From: Opitutia bacterium
GTDB taxonomy: Bacteria > Verrucomicrobiota > Verrucomicrobiia > Opitutales > Opitutaceae
Direction of reading: 5' to 3'
Assembly (NCBI GenBank): GCA_003157575.1
Contig: PMKA01000166.1
Coordinates: forward strand, 13,614-22,664
DNA: 9,051 nt
In this document: piece by piece, positions 1 through 6,072 of the stretch
Layout of the letters: the number at the start of each line of letters is the position of its first letter
Numbering within the stretch: the stretch's first letter is position 1
Notes under the pieces: generated by a model
Told to the model about the DNA's origin: nothing
Databases searched by the model: none
What the model saw: the letters and a program-made list of their open reading frames with translations, nothing else
Made by a program: the position numbers and the translations under genes

Positions 1-1055
1 CGCGGCAGCTGCTCGCCGCTCAGGCGGTCGAGGATGCGCTCAACTCCCACCGTGCTGCGCAACGTGACCTCGCCGCGCGGCGACCCGCGCACCTCGCCGA
101 TCCGGTTCGCCCCGCCCCCGGGCGCGAAACGCCGCATGACTGCGAGGGCGCGCTCCGCCTGCGCGGCGGGAACAAACGCGACGAAGCGGCCCTCGTTTGC
201 CACGTAGAACGGATCGAGCCCGAGAAGTTCGCATGCGCCGCGCACCGGTTCGCCGACCGCCACGGCGCCCTCGTCCAGGATCGCCGCCAGCCCCGCAGTC
301 TCGGCGATTTCGATCACCGCCGTGGCCAGCCCCCCGCGCGTGAGATCGCGCAGGCAATGCACGTCGACGGCGGCCGCGATCAAGGCCTCGACGGCGGGCC
401 AGAGCGCAGCGCAGTCGCTTTCGATCGCCGACTCGAATGCGAGCCCCTCCCGTTGGGCGAGAATCGCCATTCCGTGCCGGCCGATGTCACCGCTGATCAG
501 AATCGCATCCCCCGCACGAACGGAAGCCGGCGCGATGGCGAGCGCGTGCCCGATCACGCCGATTCCCGAGGTGTTGATGAAGAGGCCGTCGCACTTTCCC
601 CGCTCAACGACTTTCGTGTCGCCCGTGACAACCGACACGCCCGCGGCGCGCGCGGCCCCGCCCATCGAGCGGACAACGCGTTCGAGCACATCGACCGGCA
701 GTCCCTCCTCCAGGATGAAACCGGCGCTGAGCCAGCGTGGCCTTGCCCCGCACATGGCGAGATCGTTGGCGGTGCCATAGACCGCGAGCTTCCCGATGTC
801 GCCCCCCGGGAAGAACAGCGGGCTCACCACGTGCGAATCCGTTGTGAATGCGAGCCGCGCGCCGGGTATAACCTCCACAACGGCGCCGTCGTGCCTCGCG
901 TCGAGAGCAGGGTTCGCAAACGCCGGGCCAAAGACCCGCTCGATCAACTCCTGGGTGAGCCGCCCTCCTCCGCCATGCGCCATCTGGATCTCGGCGTGGC
1001 CGCTCAACGGAGCCGGACACTGATGGTTTGCAGGGTTGGGGGTCGGGCCGGCCAC
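1..1055 (-). CDS. hypE: HypE, hydrogenase expression/formation protein (carbamoyl dehydratase), 3' end cut by window edge
   Basis: HypE is the AIR-synthase-like (PurM fold) enzyme that accepts a carbamoyl group from HypF on its C-terminal cysteine and dehydrates it with ATP to a thiocyanate. That group becomes the CN ligand of the NiFe site, delivered through HypC-HypD. About 351 codons read without a stop. Visible family blocks, numbered from the GTG at 1055: CP at 13-14, AHGGGGRL at 26-33, FTTDSHVV at 70-77, [11 protein letters not shown] at 81-91, GTAND at 94-98, GFILEEGLP at 112-120, [10 protein letters not shown] at 144-153, INTSGIG at 160-166, [11 protein letters not shown] at 235-245, [10 protein letters not shown] at 273-282 and ANEGR at 286-290. 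The frame leaves the window at ...GEQLP plus CG of an Arg codon, exactly where the family's terminal P-R-I-C is expected, so the catalytic cysteine lies just outside. The start is uncertain. The conserved CP lies upstream of the only early ATG, so GTG 1055 (or GTG 1073) is preferred; neither has a clear ribosome-binding site. It is transcribed away from hypABF. Confidence 0.95.
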   Translation of the reverse strand, partial: MAGPTPNPANHQCPAPLSGHAEIQMAHGGGGRLTQELIERVFGPAFANPALDARHDGAVVEVIPGARLAFTTDSHVVSPLFFPGGDIGKLAVYGTANDLAMCGARPRWLSAGFILEEGLPVDVLERVVRSMGGAARAAGVSVVTGDTKVVERGKCDGLFINTSGIGVIGHALAIAPASVRAGDAILISGDIGRHGMAILAQREGLAFESAIESDCAALWPAVEALIAAAVDVHCLRDLTRGGLATAVIEIAETAGLAAILDEGAVAVGEPVRGACELLGLDPFYVANEGRFVAFVPAAQAERALAVMRRFAPGGGANRIGEVRGSPRGEVTLRSTVGVERILDRLSGEQLP

Positions 1056-1129
1056 GCGCCAAACGTAAGGCACGCGTTCCGACTGGCAAGCTCCGGCGTC
1101 GCGGCCTTCCACAGGGTGCGATTCGGGTT

Positions 1130-1144
1130 GTAGGAGCTTGCTCC
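1130..1144 (+). repeat. GTAG-footed REP-like hairpin
   Basis: GTAG (1130-1133) leads into the perfect stem GGAGC-TT-GCTCC (1133-1144). A GTAG tetranucleotide at the foot of a short stem is the hallmark of REP elements mobilised by TnpA-REP (RAYT) proteins. No RAYT gene is present here. Related GTAG-footed hairpins occur near 2122-2188 and 3439-3464. Calling it a genomic repeat is inference, since copy number cannot be seen from one window. Confidence 0.45.
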
Positions 1145-1157
1145 CAAGCGATCCTAT

Positions 1158-1213
1158 TTCCCAGCCTGGAAACCCCGCCGTTGCATCGCCTGCAAGCGGG
1201 CGTCTGCTGGGAA
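1158..1213. other. Long stacked stem-loop between hypE and the hydrolase gene
   Basis: Three nested helices pair perfectly: TTCCCAGC (1158-1165) with GCTGGGAA (1206-1213), CCCGC (1174-1178) with GCGGG (1196-1200), and TTGCA (1181-1185) with TGCAA (1191-1195). They enclose a 5-base loop (1186-1190). The internal loop is 8 and 5 bases, and there is a 2-base bulge at 1179-1180, giving 18 base pairs in 56 bases. It ends 75 bases before the hydrolase ATG and could be a structured leader, a small RNA or a mobile palindromic element. There is no U-run, so it is not a canonical intrinsic terminator. The pairing is seen directly; the role is unknown. Confidence 0.4.
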
Positions 1214-1229
1214 CGCCGGTCCGGTTTGC

Positions 1230-1249
1230 CGCCCCGAACATGGGGGGCG
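1230..1249. repeat. Short GC-rich inverted repeat upstream of the hydrolase
   Basis: CGCCCC (1230-1235) pairs with GGGGCG (1244-1249) around an 8-base loop. A further GGCGC (1246-1250) could instead pair with GCGCC (1264-1268), so the 40 bases before the hydrolase start can fold in two alternative ways. No T-run follows. In DNA this GC-rich, such pairing could be chance. Confidence 0.25.
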
Positions 1250-1288
1250 CGAATTTGACCGGGGCGCCTTACTGCGCACGTTCCTCAC

Positions 1289-2083
1289 ATGAAGACGACA
1301 CCGTTCCTGATTTTCGCACTCCTTTCCGTCATGCTCGATGCCCGCGCCGAACTCGTGGTCAAACCCGTGGCCTACGAACAAGGCGGCGTGAAGCTGGAGG
1401 GTTACCTCGCATACGACAGCGGAACGACGGTGCTCCGGCCCGGTGTCCTCGTTGTGCCCGAATGGTGGGGACTCAACGACTACGCGAAAAGCCGCGCGCG
1501 GCAGCTTGCGCAGCTCGGCTACGTGGCCTTCGCCGTCGACATGTACGGCGCCGGAGTCTCAACGACGGATCCGAAGAAGGCCGGCGAACTGGCCGGGCAA
1601 TTTTACGGCAAACCGCTCATGGCCGAGCGCGCGCAGGCCGGTCTCGACCAGCTGCTCAAGACCGGGCTGGTGGACGAAAAGAAGGTCGCCGCAATCGGTT
1701 TCTGCTTTGGCGGCGCGGTCTGCCAGTCGCTCGCCTACAGCGGCGCACCGCTCGCCGGCATCGTCAGTTTTCACGGCAGCCTGATCCCGGCCTCTCCCGA
1801 GGCTGCGGCGGCGAATCACGCGCGGTTCCTGATCTGCCATGGCGCACTCGACCCGTTCACAAAGCCCGATGACATCGCCGCCTTCAAAAAATCGCTCGAT
1901 GACGGCAAGATCGACTACCAGTTCATCTATTACTCCGGCGCGATCCACGCCTTCACCAACCCCGGGGCGGATGCGCTCGCCGCAGCCAGCGGATTGAAGG
2001 GGATCGGCTACAACGAACCGGCCGCGCGCCGCTCGTGGCAGCACATGCGGCAGTTCTTCGACGAGATCTTCGCGGGAAAGTGA
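1289..2083 (+). CDS. Exported dienelactone hydrolase family protein
   Basis: An alpha/beta-hydrolase of the dienelactone hydrolase (DLH) family, 264 residues. The nucleophile is a cysteine in the elbow GFCFGG (C139). The acid is D188 in HGALDPF and the base H220 in AIHAFTNP, completing a Cys-Asp-His triad. E58 in VPEWWGLN matches the family's glutamate that holds the cysteine. Residues 1-20 form a signal peptide: MK-T-T, a hydrophobic stretch FLIFALLSVML, and an A-R-A cleavage site before ELVV. The mature enzyme therefore probably works outside the cytoplasmic membrane, most likely in the periplasm. The natural substrate cannot be read from sequence, and many family members are general esterases rather than chloroaromatic-pathway enzymes. 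The ATG at 1289 is chosen because it gives a complete signal peptide; no Shine-Dalgarno sequence precedes it. It sits between hypE and hypABF, flanked by palindromic repeats, which suggests it was inserted between the hyp genes and has no role in maturation. Confidence 0.9.
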   Translation: MKTTPFLIFALLSVMLDARAELVVKPVAYEQGGVKLEGYLAYDSGTTVLRPGVLVVPEWWGLNDYAKSRARQLAQLGYVAFAVDMYGAGVSTTDPKKAGELAGQFYGKPLMAERAQAGLDQLLKTGLVDEKKVAAIGFCFGGAVCQSLAYSGAPLAGIVSFHGSLIPASPEAAAANHARFLICHGALDPFTKPDDIAAFKKSLDDGKIDYQFIYYSGAIHAFTNPGADALAAASGLKGIGYNEPAARRSWQHMRQFFDEIFAGK

Positions 2084-2115
2084 TTTTCCCAGATCGCCTT
2101 TAAATAGGCCTCCAA

Positions 2116-2188
2116 GAGCTCCTACGGACCGCCATCGTCCGAGAGGCGCTGATGGCCTGCCATGCCGTAGCCTCGTGCGAAGGCTGGC
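2116..2188. repeat. Inverted pair of GTAG-footed palindromic repeats (BIME-like)
   Basis: CTACGG (2122-2127) and CCGTAG (2165-2170) form a perfect inverted pair, so a GTAG foot lies on each strand. The left arm reads GTAGGAGCTC on the minus strand (2125-2116), sharing its first nine bases with the element at 1130. Between the feet is CGGAC (2125-2129) with GTCCG (2137-2141). At the right, AGCCT (2169-2173) pairs with AGGCT (2181-2185). As an alternative, GCCATGCC (2159-2166) pairs with GGCTGGC (2182-2188) with one bulged base. Two inverted REPs around a short spacer are known as a BIME. Membership of a genome-wide family is inferred. Confidence 0.4.
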
Positions 2189-2255
2189 GCCGCGCCCTGC
2201 ACCATTGGTTGCAGCCACGCCGCCCGCGGAAAAGTGCGTCTGGCGATTCCTTTAT

Positions 2256-2279
2256 CTTGCCTGCTTTGCGCCCGGCAAG
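2256..2279. repeat. Inverted repeat in the hypA leader
   Basis: CTTGCC (2256-2261) pairs with GGCAAG (2274-2279) around a 12-base loop, ending 40 bases before the hypA start. It could be part of a 5' leader structure or the end of the preceding repeat cluster. No promoter consensus (sigma-70 or sigma-54) with correct spacing was recognised in 2084-2319. Confidence 0.2.
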
Positions 2280-2319
2280 ACGGCTCGACTTTTCGGGAGG
2301 CGAAACCATCGTCCGGCTT

Positions 2320-2664
2320 ATGCACGAACTCGGGATTGCGGAGTCGGCCCTGCAGATTGCGCTGGACCGGGCGAAAACCGAGGGAGCTTCCCGCGTGCTG
2401 CGCATGGTGATCCGAGTGGGCGCGCTTTCGGGGGTTGATCCGGAGGCGTTGCGTTTCGCGTTCACCGTGATCCTGCCGGGAACGGCGGCCGACGGCGCCG
2501 ACCTGCAGATCGATCCGGTCGTCGCCCTCGCCCATTGTCCCGACTGCCGGAAGGACTTCGTTCCCGACACCAACCATTTTTTCGAATGCCCGGTTTGCGG
2601 CCGCCTGTGCGCAACGGTCAAACAGGGCCGGGAACTCGACCTGGTGCACTTGGAATTGATCTAG
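2320..2664 (+). CDS. hypA: HypA, nickel metallochaperone for NiFe-hydrogenase maturation
   Basis: HypA binds Ni(II) and, with HypB, delivers it to the hydrogenase large-subunit precursor in the cytoplasm. The protein is 114 residues, the usual size for the family. It starts MHELGIAESAL, and the N-terminal Met-His-Glu is the nickel site (H2). The zinc site is two CxxC pairs, CPDC (73-76) and CPVC (90-93). The start is fixed by this conserved N-terminus. The reading frame is open further upstream to ATG 2152, but those 56 extra codons run through repeat DNA and have no family likeness. A strong GGGAGG (2295-2300) lies 19 bases before the ATG, too far for normal use, so translation initiation here is unusual. 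The stop codon is immediately followed by the hypB ATG, indicating one transcript and probable translational coupling. Confidence 0.96.
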   Translation: MHELGIAESALQIALDRAKTEGASRVLRMVIRVGALSGVDPEALRFAFTVILPGTAADGADLQIDPVVALAHCPDCRKDFVPDTNHFFECPVCGRLCATVKQGRELDLVHLELI

Positions 2665-3411
2665 ATGAGCAACACCGACCCGAACGCAGGCAATGTCATC
2701 CTCGTCGATGTCCGCGAACCCGATGACGCGCCGTCGACGCCGCCGGGCGATCCGCTGCCCGGGGCGGTCCGGACCGTCGGGATGCAGGTGCGTCTGCTCG
2801 ACCGCAACGACCGCCAGGCCGCGGAGAACCGCGCCGTTTTCAAGGCGCGCGGAATCCGCGCCCTCAACTTCGTGTCGTCGCCCGGCTCGGGCAAAACCGC
2901 CCTTCTGGAGCGCACGCTCGATGCGCTGGCCGGCGAGGTGCGGTGCGCGGTGTTGGTCGGCGATCTCGAAACCGACAACGACGCACGGAGGCTCCGGCGT
3001 CCCGGGCTGCCCGTCGCACAGATCACAACCGGCGGCACCTGCCATCTCGACGCCTCGATGATTGCGCGGGGCATTCACGCGCTCCCGCTTGACGGCGTCC
3101 GCCTGTTGTTCATCGAAAACGTGGGCAACCTCGTGTGCCCGGCTTCATTCGACCTGGGCGAGAACCGCCGGATCGCCCTCCTTTCGTGCGCCGAGGGCGA
3201 GGACAAGCCGCTCAAGTACCCGCCCATTTTCACCAGCGCCCACGCGGTCATCCTGAACAAGATCGATATCGCAGTCGCCCTCGGGTTCTACCGCGCCGCG
3301 GCGCTGGCCAACATCCGGCGCGTGGCTCCGCGGGCGGACGTCTTCGAGCTCTCCGCGCGCACGGGGGAAGGATTTGAGCAATGGCTGGCGTATCTGCGGG
3401 GGCTGCTGTGA
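2665..3411 (+). CDS. hypB: HypB, GTPase for nickel insertion into hydrogenase
   Basis: HypB is a SIMIBI-class GTPase that works with HypA to load nickel into the hydrogenase large subunit. It has 248 residues. The Walker A/P-loop is SPGSGKT at 72-78 and the GDLETDNDA block is at 99-107. The metal/switch region is TTGGTCHLDA (C126 and H127, matching the conserved Cys-His of the G-domain metal site). IENVGNLVCPA follows with the third metal ligand, C158. NKID at 198-201 gives guanine specificity. The N-terminus (about 1-45) lacks both the CxxCGC high-affinity nickel motif of E. coli HypB and the histidine-rich stretch of nickel-storing HypBs, so it is probably a pure insertion GTPase without nickel storage. 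It begins directly after the hypA stop with no spacer. The nearest purine-rich match, GGA at 2652-2654, is weak, so coupling to hypA translation is likely. Confidence 0.96.
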   Translation: MSNTDPNAGNVILVDVREPDDAPSTPPGDPLPGAVRTVGMQVRLLDRNDRQAAENRAVFKARGIRALNFVSSPGSGKTALLERTLDALAGEVRCAVLVGDLETDNDARRLRRPGLPVAQITTGGTCHLDASMIARGIHALPLDGVRLLFIENVGNLVCPASFDLGENRRIALLSCAEGEDKPLKYPPIFTSAHAVILNKIDIAVALGFYRAAALANIRRVAPRADVFELSARTGEGFEQWLAYLRGLL

Positions 3412-3438
3412 GTCCGCCCCGGTGCCTGGCTCATTCCC

Positions 3439-3464
3439 GTAGGGCCGCCGCTGGCCGGCGGGCC
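3439..3464 (+). repeat. GTAG-footed GC-rich hairpin after hypB
   Basis: GTAG (3439-3442) stands at the foot of a stem in which CCGCCG (3445-3450) pairs with CGGCGG (3456-3461) over the loop CTGGC. After one G-G mismatch, GG (3442-3443) pairs with CC (3463-3464). It begins 28 bases after the hypB stop. This is a REP-like structure. It could also slow or partly end transcription between hypB and hypF, though it has no T-run. Confidence 0.4.
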
Positions 3465-3482
3465 AGGTTCCGGTGGATCATC

Positions 3483-3504
3483 GGCCCGGACGCGAGGTCC
3501 GGCC
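3483..3504. repeat. Second hairpin in the hypB-hypF gap
   Basis: CCGGAC (3486-3491) pairs with GTCCGG (3497-3502) over the loop GCGAG. GG (3483-3484) then pairs with CC (3503-3504) after one bulged C. It is one of four stem-loops in this 195-base gap. Confidence 0.35.
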
Positions 3505-3546
3505 CTGCGATGCAGCCGAGGGCGGAGCGAAACCAGACCCGCACGT

Positions 3547-3584
3547 CTGCCGAACCGGCAGCCTGTCGGAACGCAAGTCCGACA
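3547..3584. repeat. Tandem pair of perfect hairpins just before hypF
   Basis: CTGCCG-AAC-CGGCAG (3547-3561) is followed two bases later by TGTCGGA (3564-3570) and TCCGACA (3578-3584) around ACGCAAG. Both stems are perfect, 6 and 7 base pairs. The unit ends 22 bases before the hypF ATG. The second hairpin looks to me like a dispersed repeat of the kind seen in Verrucomicrobiota genomes, but that is memory-based and not demonstrated here. Confidence 0.45.
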
Positions 3585-3591
3585 TCCTCCT

Positions 3592-3597
3592 AGGTGA
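3592..3597 (+). promoter_or_regulatory. Ribosome-binding site of hypF
   Basis: AGGTGA lies nine bases before the ATG at 3607 and is the only reasonably placed Shine-Dalgarno match among the genes of this window. It supports this hypF start. It also implies that hypF has its own initiation signal instead of depending on coupling to hypB. Confidence 0.5.
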
Positions 3598-3606
3598 TTC
3601 ACTCCC

Positions 3607-6060
3607 ATGACGCCCTCCGAAGATCGCCTCTTCGTCGTCACCGGCACGGTGCAGGGCGTGGGTTTCCGACCGTTTGTTGCGCGGCTGGCGGCGAGCCTCG
3701 GGGTGTGCGGATGGATCCGGAACGACAGCCGCGGAGTCACGATCCGCGCCCGCGCGCAGGGGTCCGTGCTGGAGTCGTTTGTCTCACGGCTGCGTCTTGA
3801 GGCGCCGCCAGCAGCGCGGATCTCCGCAATCACCGCAGTTCCTTTTTCCCCAGATCCAGCAGTTGAGGCTTCCACTCCCGGTGGCTGCGAGCGTGAGCCC
3901 CTCGACAAGCTCGGGGCCTTGAGCCTGTCGAAACGGCGAGTGGCTCCCGTCTTGGCTGAAACATCCGGGTATAGTGCCGATGCACAGGTCCCGGATGCGC
4001 CCGGCCCGGACTTTCTCATCCTCCCGAGCGCGCCGTCCGGTCCGCAACCCACGGCCGACGTCACCCCCGACCTCGCGTTGTGCGACGACTGCCGTCGGGA
4101 ACTGGGCGCCGCGGGCGACCGCCGCCACGCGTATCCGTTCATCAACTGCACAAACTGCGGGCCGCGCTATTCGATTCTCCGCGAACTTCCGTACGACCGG
4201 GCGCACACCACGATGGCCGGTTTTCACATGTGTCCCGCCTGCCGGCGCGAGTATGATGACCCGGCGGACCGCCGTTATCACGCCCAACCCGACGCGTGTT
4301 CCGCATGCGGACCGCAGGTCGGACTTCTCGACGGAACCGGTCGCGCGCTGGCGGAACGCGACGCTGCGATCACACTCGCCGCACAGGCCATCTGCGCCGG
4401 ACGGATCGTGGCGGTCAAGGGGCTCGGCGGATTTCACCTGATGGTCGATGCAGCCAACGAGACGGCGGTGGGCGAGCTGCGGCGCCGGAAGCACCGCGAG
4501 GAAAAACCGCTGGCTGTGATGTTCCCGTCGCTCGAATCGCTGTGCGCCGCGGCCGTGCTGGATGAAGACGAAGAACGCATGCTGACGTCGCCGGCCGCTC
4601 CGATCGTCCTCGTGCGCCGCCGTCCGGGCGCCTCGCTGGCGGCGTCCGTCGCCCCCGACAATCCGTGGATCGGCGCGCTTCTGCCGTACACGCCCCTGCA
4701 CGTCCTGCTCCTCGAAAGGGCCGGGCGCGCGATGGTGGCGACGAGCGGCAACCACTCCGAGGAGCCGCTCTGCACGGACAACGACGAGGCGCGGAAGCGG
4801 CTTGCGGGAATCGCAGACCTGTTTCTGGTGCACGACCGGCCGATCGCCCGGCCGGTGGACGATTCCGTCGTTCGCCGGACCCCCGGGGCGCAGGTGGTGC
4901 TGCGGAGGGCGCGCGGCTTCGCTCCCGCGCCGGTCCAGCTGCCGCCCGGCACCGAGGCCCCGGAGCCGTTGCTCTGCGTCGGCGGGCACTTGAAAAGCAC
5001 CGTGGCCGTGACGGCTGGGCAAAACGTCGTCCTGAGCCCGCACATCGGCGACCTTTCCAATCCGGTTTCGATGGACGCGTTTCGCCGGACGGTGGCGCTG
5101 CTGGGATCGCTGTACGGCGGACGCTTTGCGCGCGTCGTCTGCGATGCCCACCCGGACTACGCCTCAACCCGGTTTGCGCAAAGCCTCGGGGTGCCGTTGA
5201 CAAGCGTTCAGCACCATCTCGCCCATGTGCTGGCCTGTCTGCTGGAGCATGGCGGCGGACCGGAGCGCGTTCTCGGAGTCGCCTGGGACGGAACCGGCCA
5301 CGGTCCCGACGGAACGGTCTGGGGCGGAGAGTTCATCGTCGTCGATCGAAGGGCTCGGACCGCGCAACGCGTCGCCTCCCTGCTGCCCTTCCGGCTGCCC
5401 GGGGGCGAGGCCGCGATACGGGAACCGCGGCGCAGCGCGCTCGGCCTGCTGCACGAGGCGGCCGGCCGGGATCAGGCGCTCATGGCGCCGCTCGCCCATT
5501 CGCTTGGATTCGGAGCATCCGAAACCTCGGTGCTGTGCTCTTTGCTGGACCGGGGAATGCAGGCGCCGCTGACGACGAGCGTCGGACGGCTTTTTGACGG
5601 CGTCGCCGCGCTGCTCGGGCTCCGGCTATGGTCTTCGTTTGAAGGACAGGCGGCGATGGAGCTCGAGTTCGCCGCCGATGCTGCTCCACCGGGCGACGAG
5701 GCGCTGTCCATGCCCCTCATTGAGTCTGGAGACAGGCGGTTCTGGCGGATCGACTGGCGGCCCGCGGTGGCCGAAATTCACGCGACGGCGCCCCGATCGC
5801 GGCCCGGCCTGCTCGCGGCGCGCTTCCACGCAGGGCTCGCCCGGAGCATCGCGGACGTGGCCGTGCGCGTGGGAATCAAGACTGTTGTTCTCAGCGGAGG
5901 ATGCTTCCAAAACGCACGCCTGCTCGCCGAGGCCGGCGCGGCGCTGCGAGCAGGGACCTTCGATGTGCTCTGTCACCGCGACCTGCCGCCGAACGACGGA
6001 GGCCTGGCGGCCGGTCAGGCGCTCGGCGCGATCTGGGGCATAACAACGGTGGACCCCTGA
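3607..6060 (+). CDS. hypF: HypF, carbamoyltransferase of NiFe-hydrogenase maturation, with an enlarged linker
   Basis: HypF converts carbamoyl phosphate and ATP to carbamoyl-adenylate and transfers the carbamoyl group to HypE, the first step of CN-ligand synthesis. It has 817 residues; E. coli HypF has 750. Domains in order: acylphosphatase (about 8-83; GTVQGVGFRPF with catalytic R21, and N39). Next, two C4 zinc fingers (C159, C162, C181, C184; C209, C212, C231, C234, with INCTNCGPRYS). Next a YrdC-like domain (about 250-440; VKGLGGFHLM and KHREEKPLAVM). Last a Kae1/TsaD-like domain (about 455-817) with the metal motif HHLAH (536-540), AWDGTGHGPDG at 559-569, LSGGCFQN at 762-769 and the terminal PPNDGGLA. 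The distance from R21 to the first zinc cysteine is 138 residues, against 86 in E. coli. The extra 52 residues are encoded by palindromic repeat DNA (separate entry). All catalytic and metal residues are intact, so the enzyme is probably functional. The C-terminus converges on the glycosyltransferase gene with 12 bases between stops. Confidence 0.96.
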   Translation: MTPSEDRLFVVTGTVQGVGFRPFVARLAASLGVCGWIRNDSRGVTIRARAQGSVLESFVSRLRLEAPPAARISAITAVPFSPDPAVEASTPGGCEREPLDKLGALSLSKRRVAPVLAETSGYSADAQVPDAPGPDFLILPSAPSGPQPTADVTPDLALCDDCRRELGAAGDRRHAYPFINCTNCGPRYSILRELPYDRAHTTMAGFHMCPACRREYDDPADRRYHAQPDACSACGPQVGLLDGTGRALAERDAAITLAAQAICAGRIVAVKGLGGFHLMVDAANETAVGELRRRKHREEKPLAVMFPSLESLCAAAVLDEDEERMLTSPAAPIVLVRRRPGASLAASVAPDNPWIGALLPYTPLHVLLLERAGRAMVATSGNHSEEPLCTDNDEARKRLAGIADLFLVHDRPIARPVDDSVVRRTPGAQVVLRRARGFAPAPVQLPPGTEAPEPLLCVGGHLKSTVAVTAGQNVVLSPHIGDLSNPVSMDAFRRTVALLGSLYGGRFARVVCDAHPDYASTRFAQSLGVPLTSVQHHLAHVLACLLEHGGGPERVLGVAWDGTGHGPDGTVWGGEFIVVDRRARTAQRVASLLPFRLPGGEAAIREPRRSALGLLHEAAGRDQALMAPLAHSLGFGASETSVLCSLLDRGMQAPLTTSVGRLFDGVAALLGLRLWSSFEGQAAMELEFAADAAPPGDEALSMPLIESGDRRFWRIDWRPAVAEIHATAPRSRPGLLAARFHAGLARSIADVAVRVGIKTVVLSGGCFQNARLLAEAGAALRAGTFDVLCHRDLPPNDGGLAAGQALGAIWGITTVDP
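3856..4011. repeat. Palindromic repeat insertion inside hypF, in frame
   Basis: Codons 84-135 of hypF have no counterpart in the family and hold two hairpins. The first is CTCGACAAGCTC (3901-3912) opposite GAGCCTGTCGAA (3921-3932), pairing at 10 of 12 positions over an 8-base loop, with outer arms CCACTC (3872-3877) and GAGTGG (3938-3943). The second is CATCCGGG (3962-3969) with CCCGGATG (3990-3997), a perfect 8-bp stem. The first has the signature of a widespread bacterial palindromic repeat: the plus strand translates to PLDKLGALSLSK and the minus strand to FRQAQGPELVEG, peptides that recur wherever this repeat is translated. The insert boundaries are estimated from the family length difference and could be off by 10-20 bases. 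Confidence 0.7.
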
Positions 6061-6072
6061 CCCGGATTGTTC

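Noticed and set aside
357..1133. Long open frame on the plus strand opposite hypE (258 codons)
   Set aside because: Its product is low-complexity Arg/Ala/Gly-rich with no family features, and it is antisense to an intact, highly conserved hypE. Such frames are expected at this GC content.
2197..2214. CTGCA/TGCAG palindrome near the hypA leader
   Set aside because: Only five base pairs with an irregular centre; expected by chance at this composition.
2236..2265. Sigma-54 promoter before hypA
   Set aside because: TGGC and TTGC are both present (near 2241 and 2257), but the GG and GC dinucleotides are 15 bases apart instead of the required 10.
2152..2319. Upstream extension of hypA to ATG 2152
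   Set aside because: The 56 added codons run through repeat DNA and would bury the Met-His-Glu nickel-binding N-terminus, which must be at the start for HypA to work.
3784..5151. 455-codon open frame on the minus strand inside hypF
   Set aside because: It mirrors hypF codons and its composition is Arg/Gly/Ala-rich with no recognisable domain. The plus-strand HypF is conserved over the full stretch apart from the linker insert, so this is a shadow.
6042..6071. Possible bidirectional terminator between hypF and the glycosyltransferase
   Set aside because: AACAACGG (6042-6049) can pair with CCG-TTGTT (6062-6071, two bulged bases), but no T-run follows on either side and most of the stem is inside the hypF coding end. 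Too weak to call.
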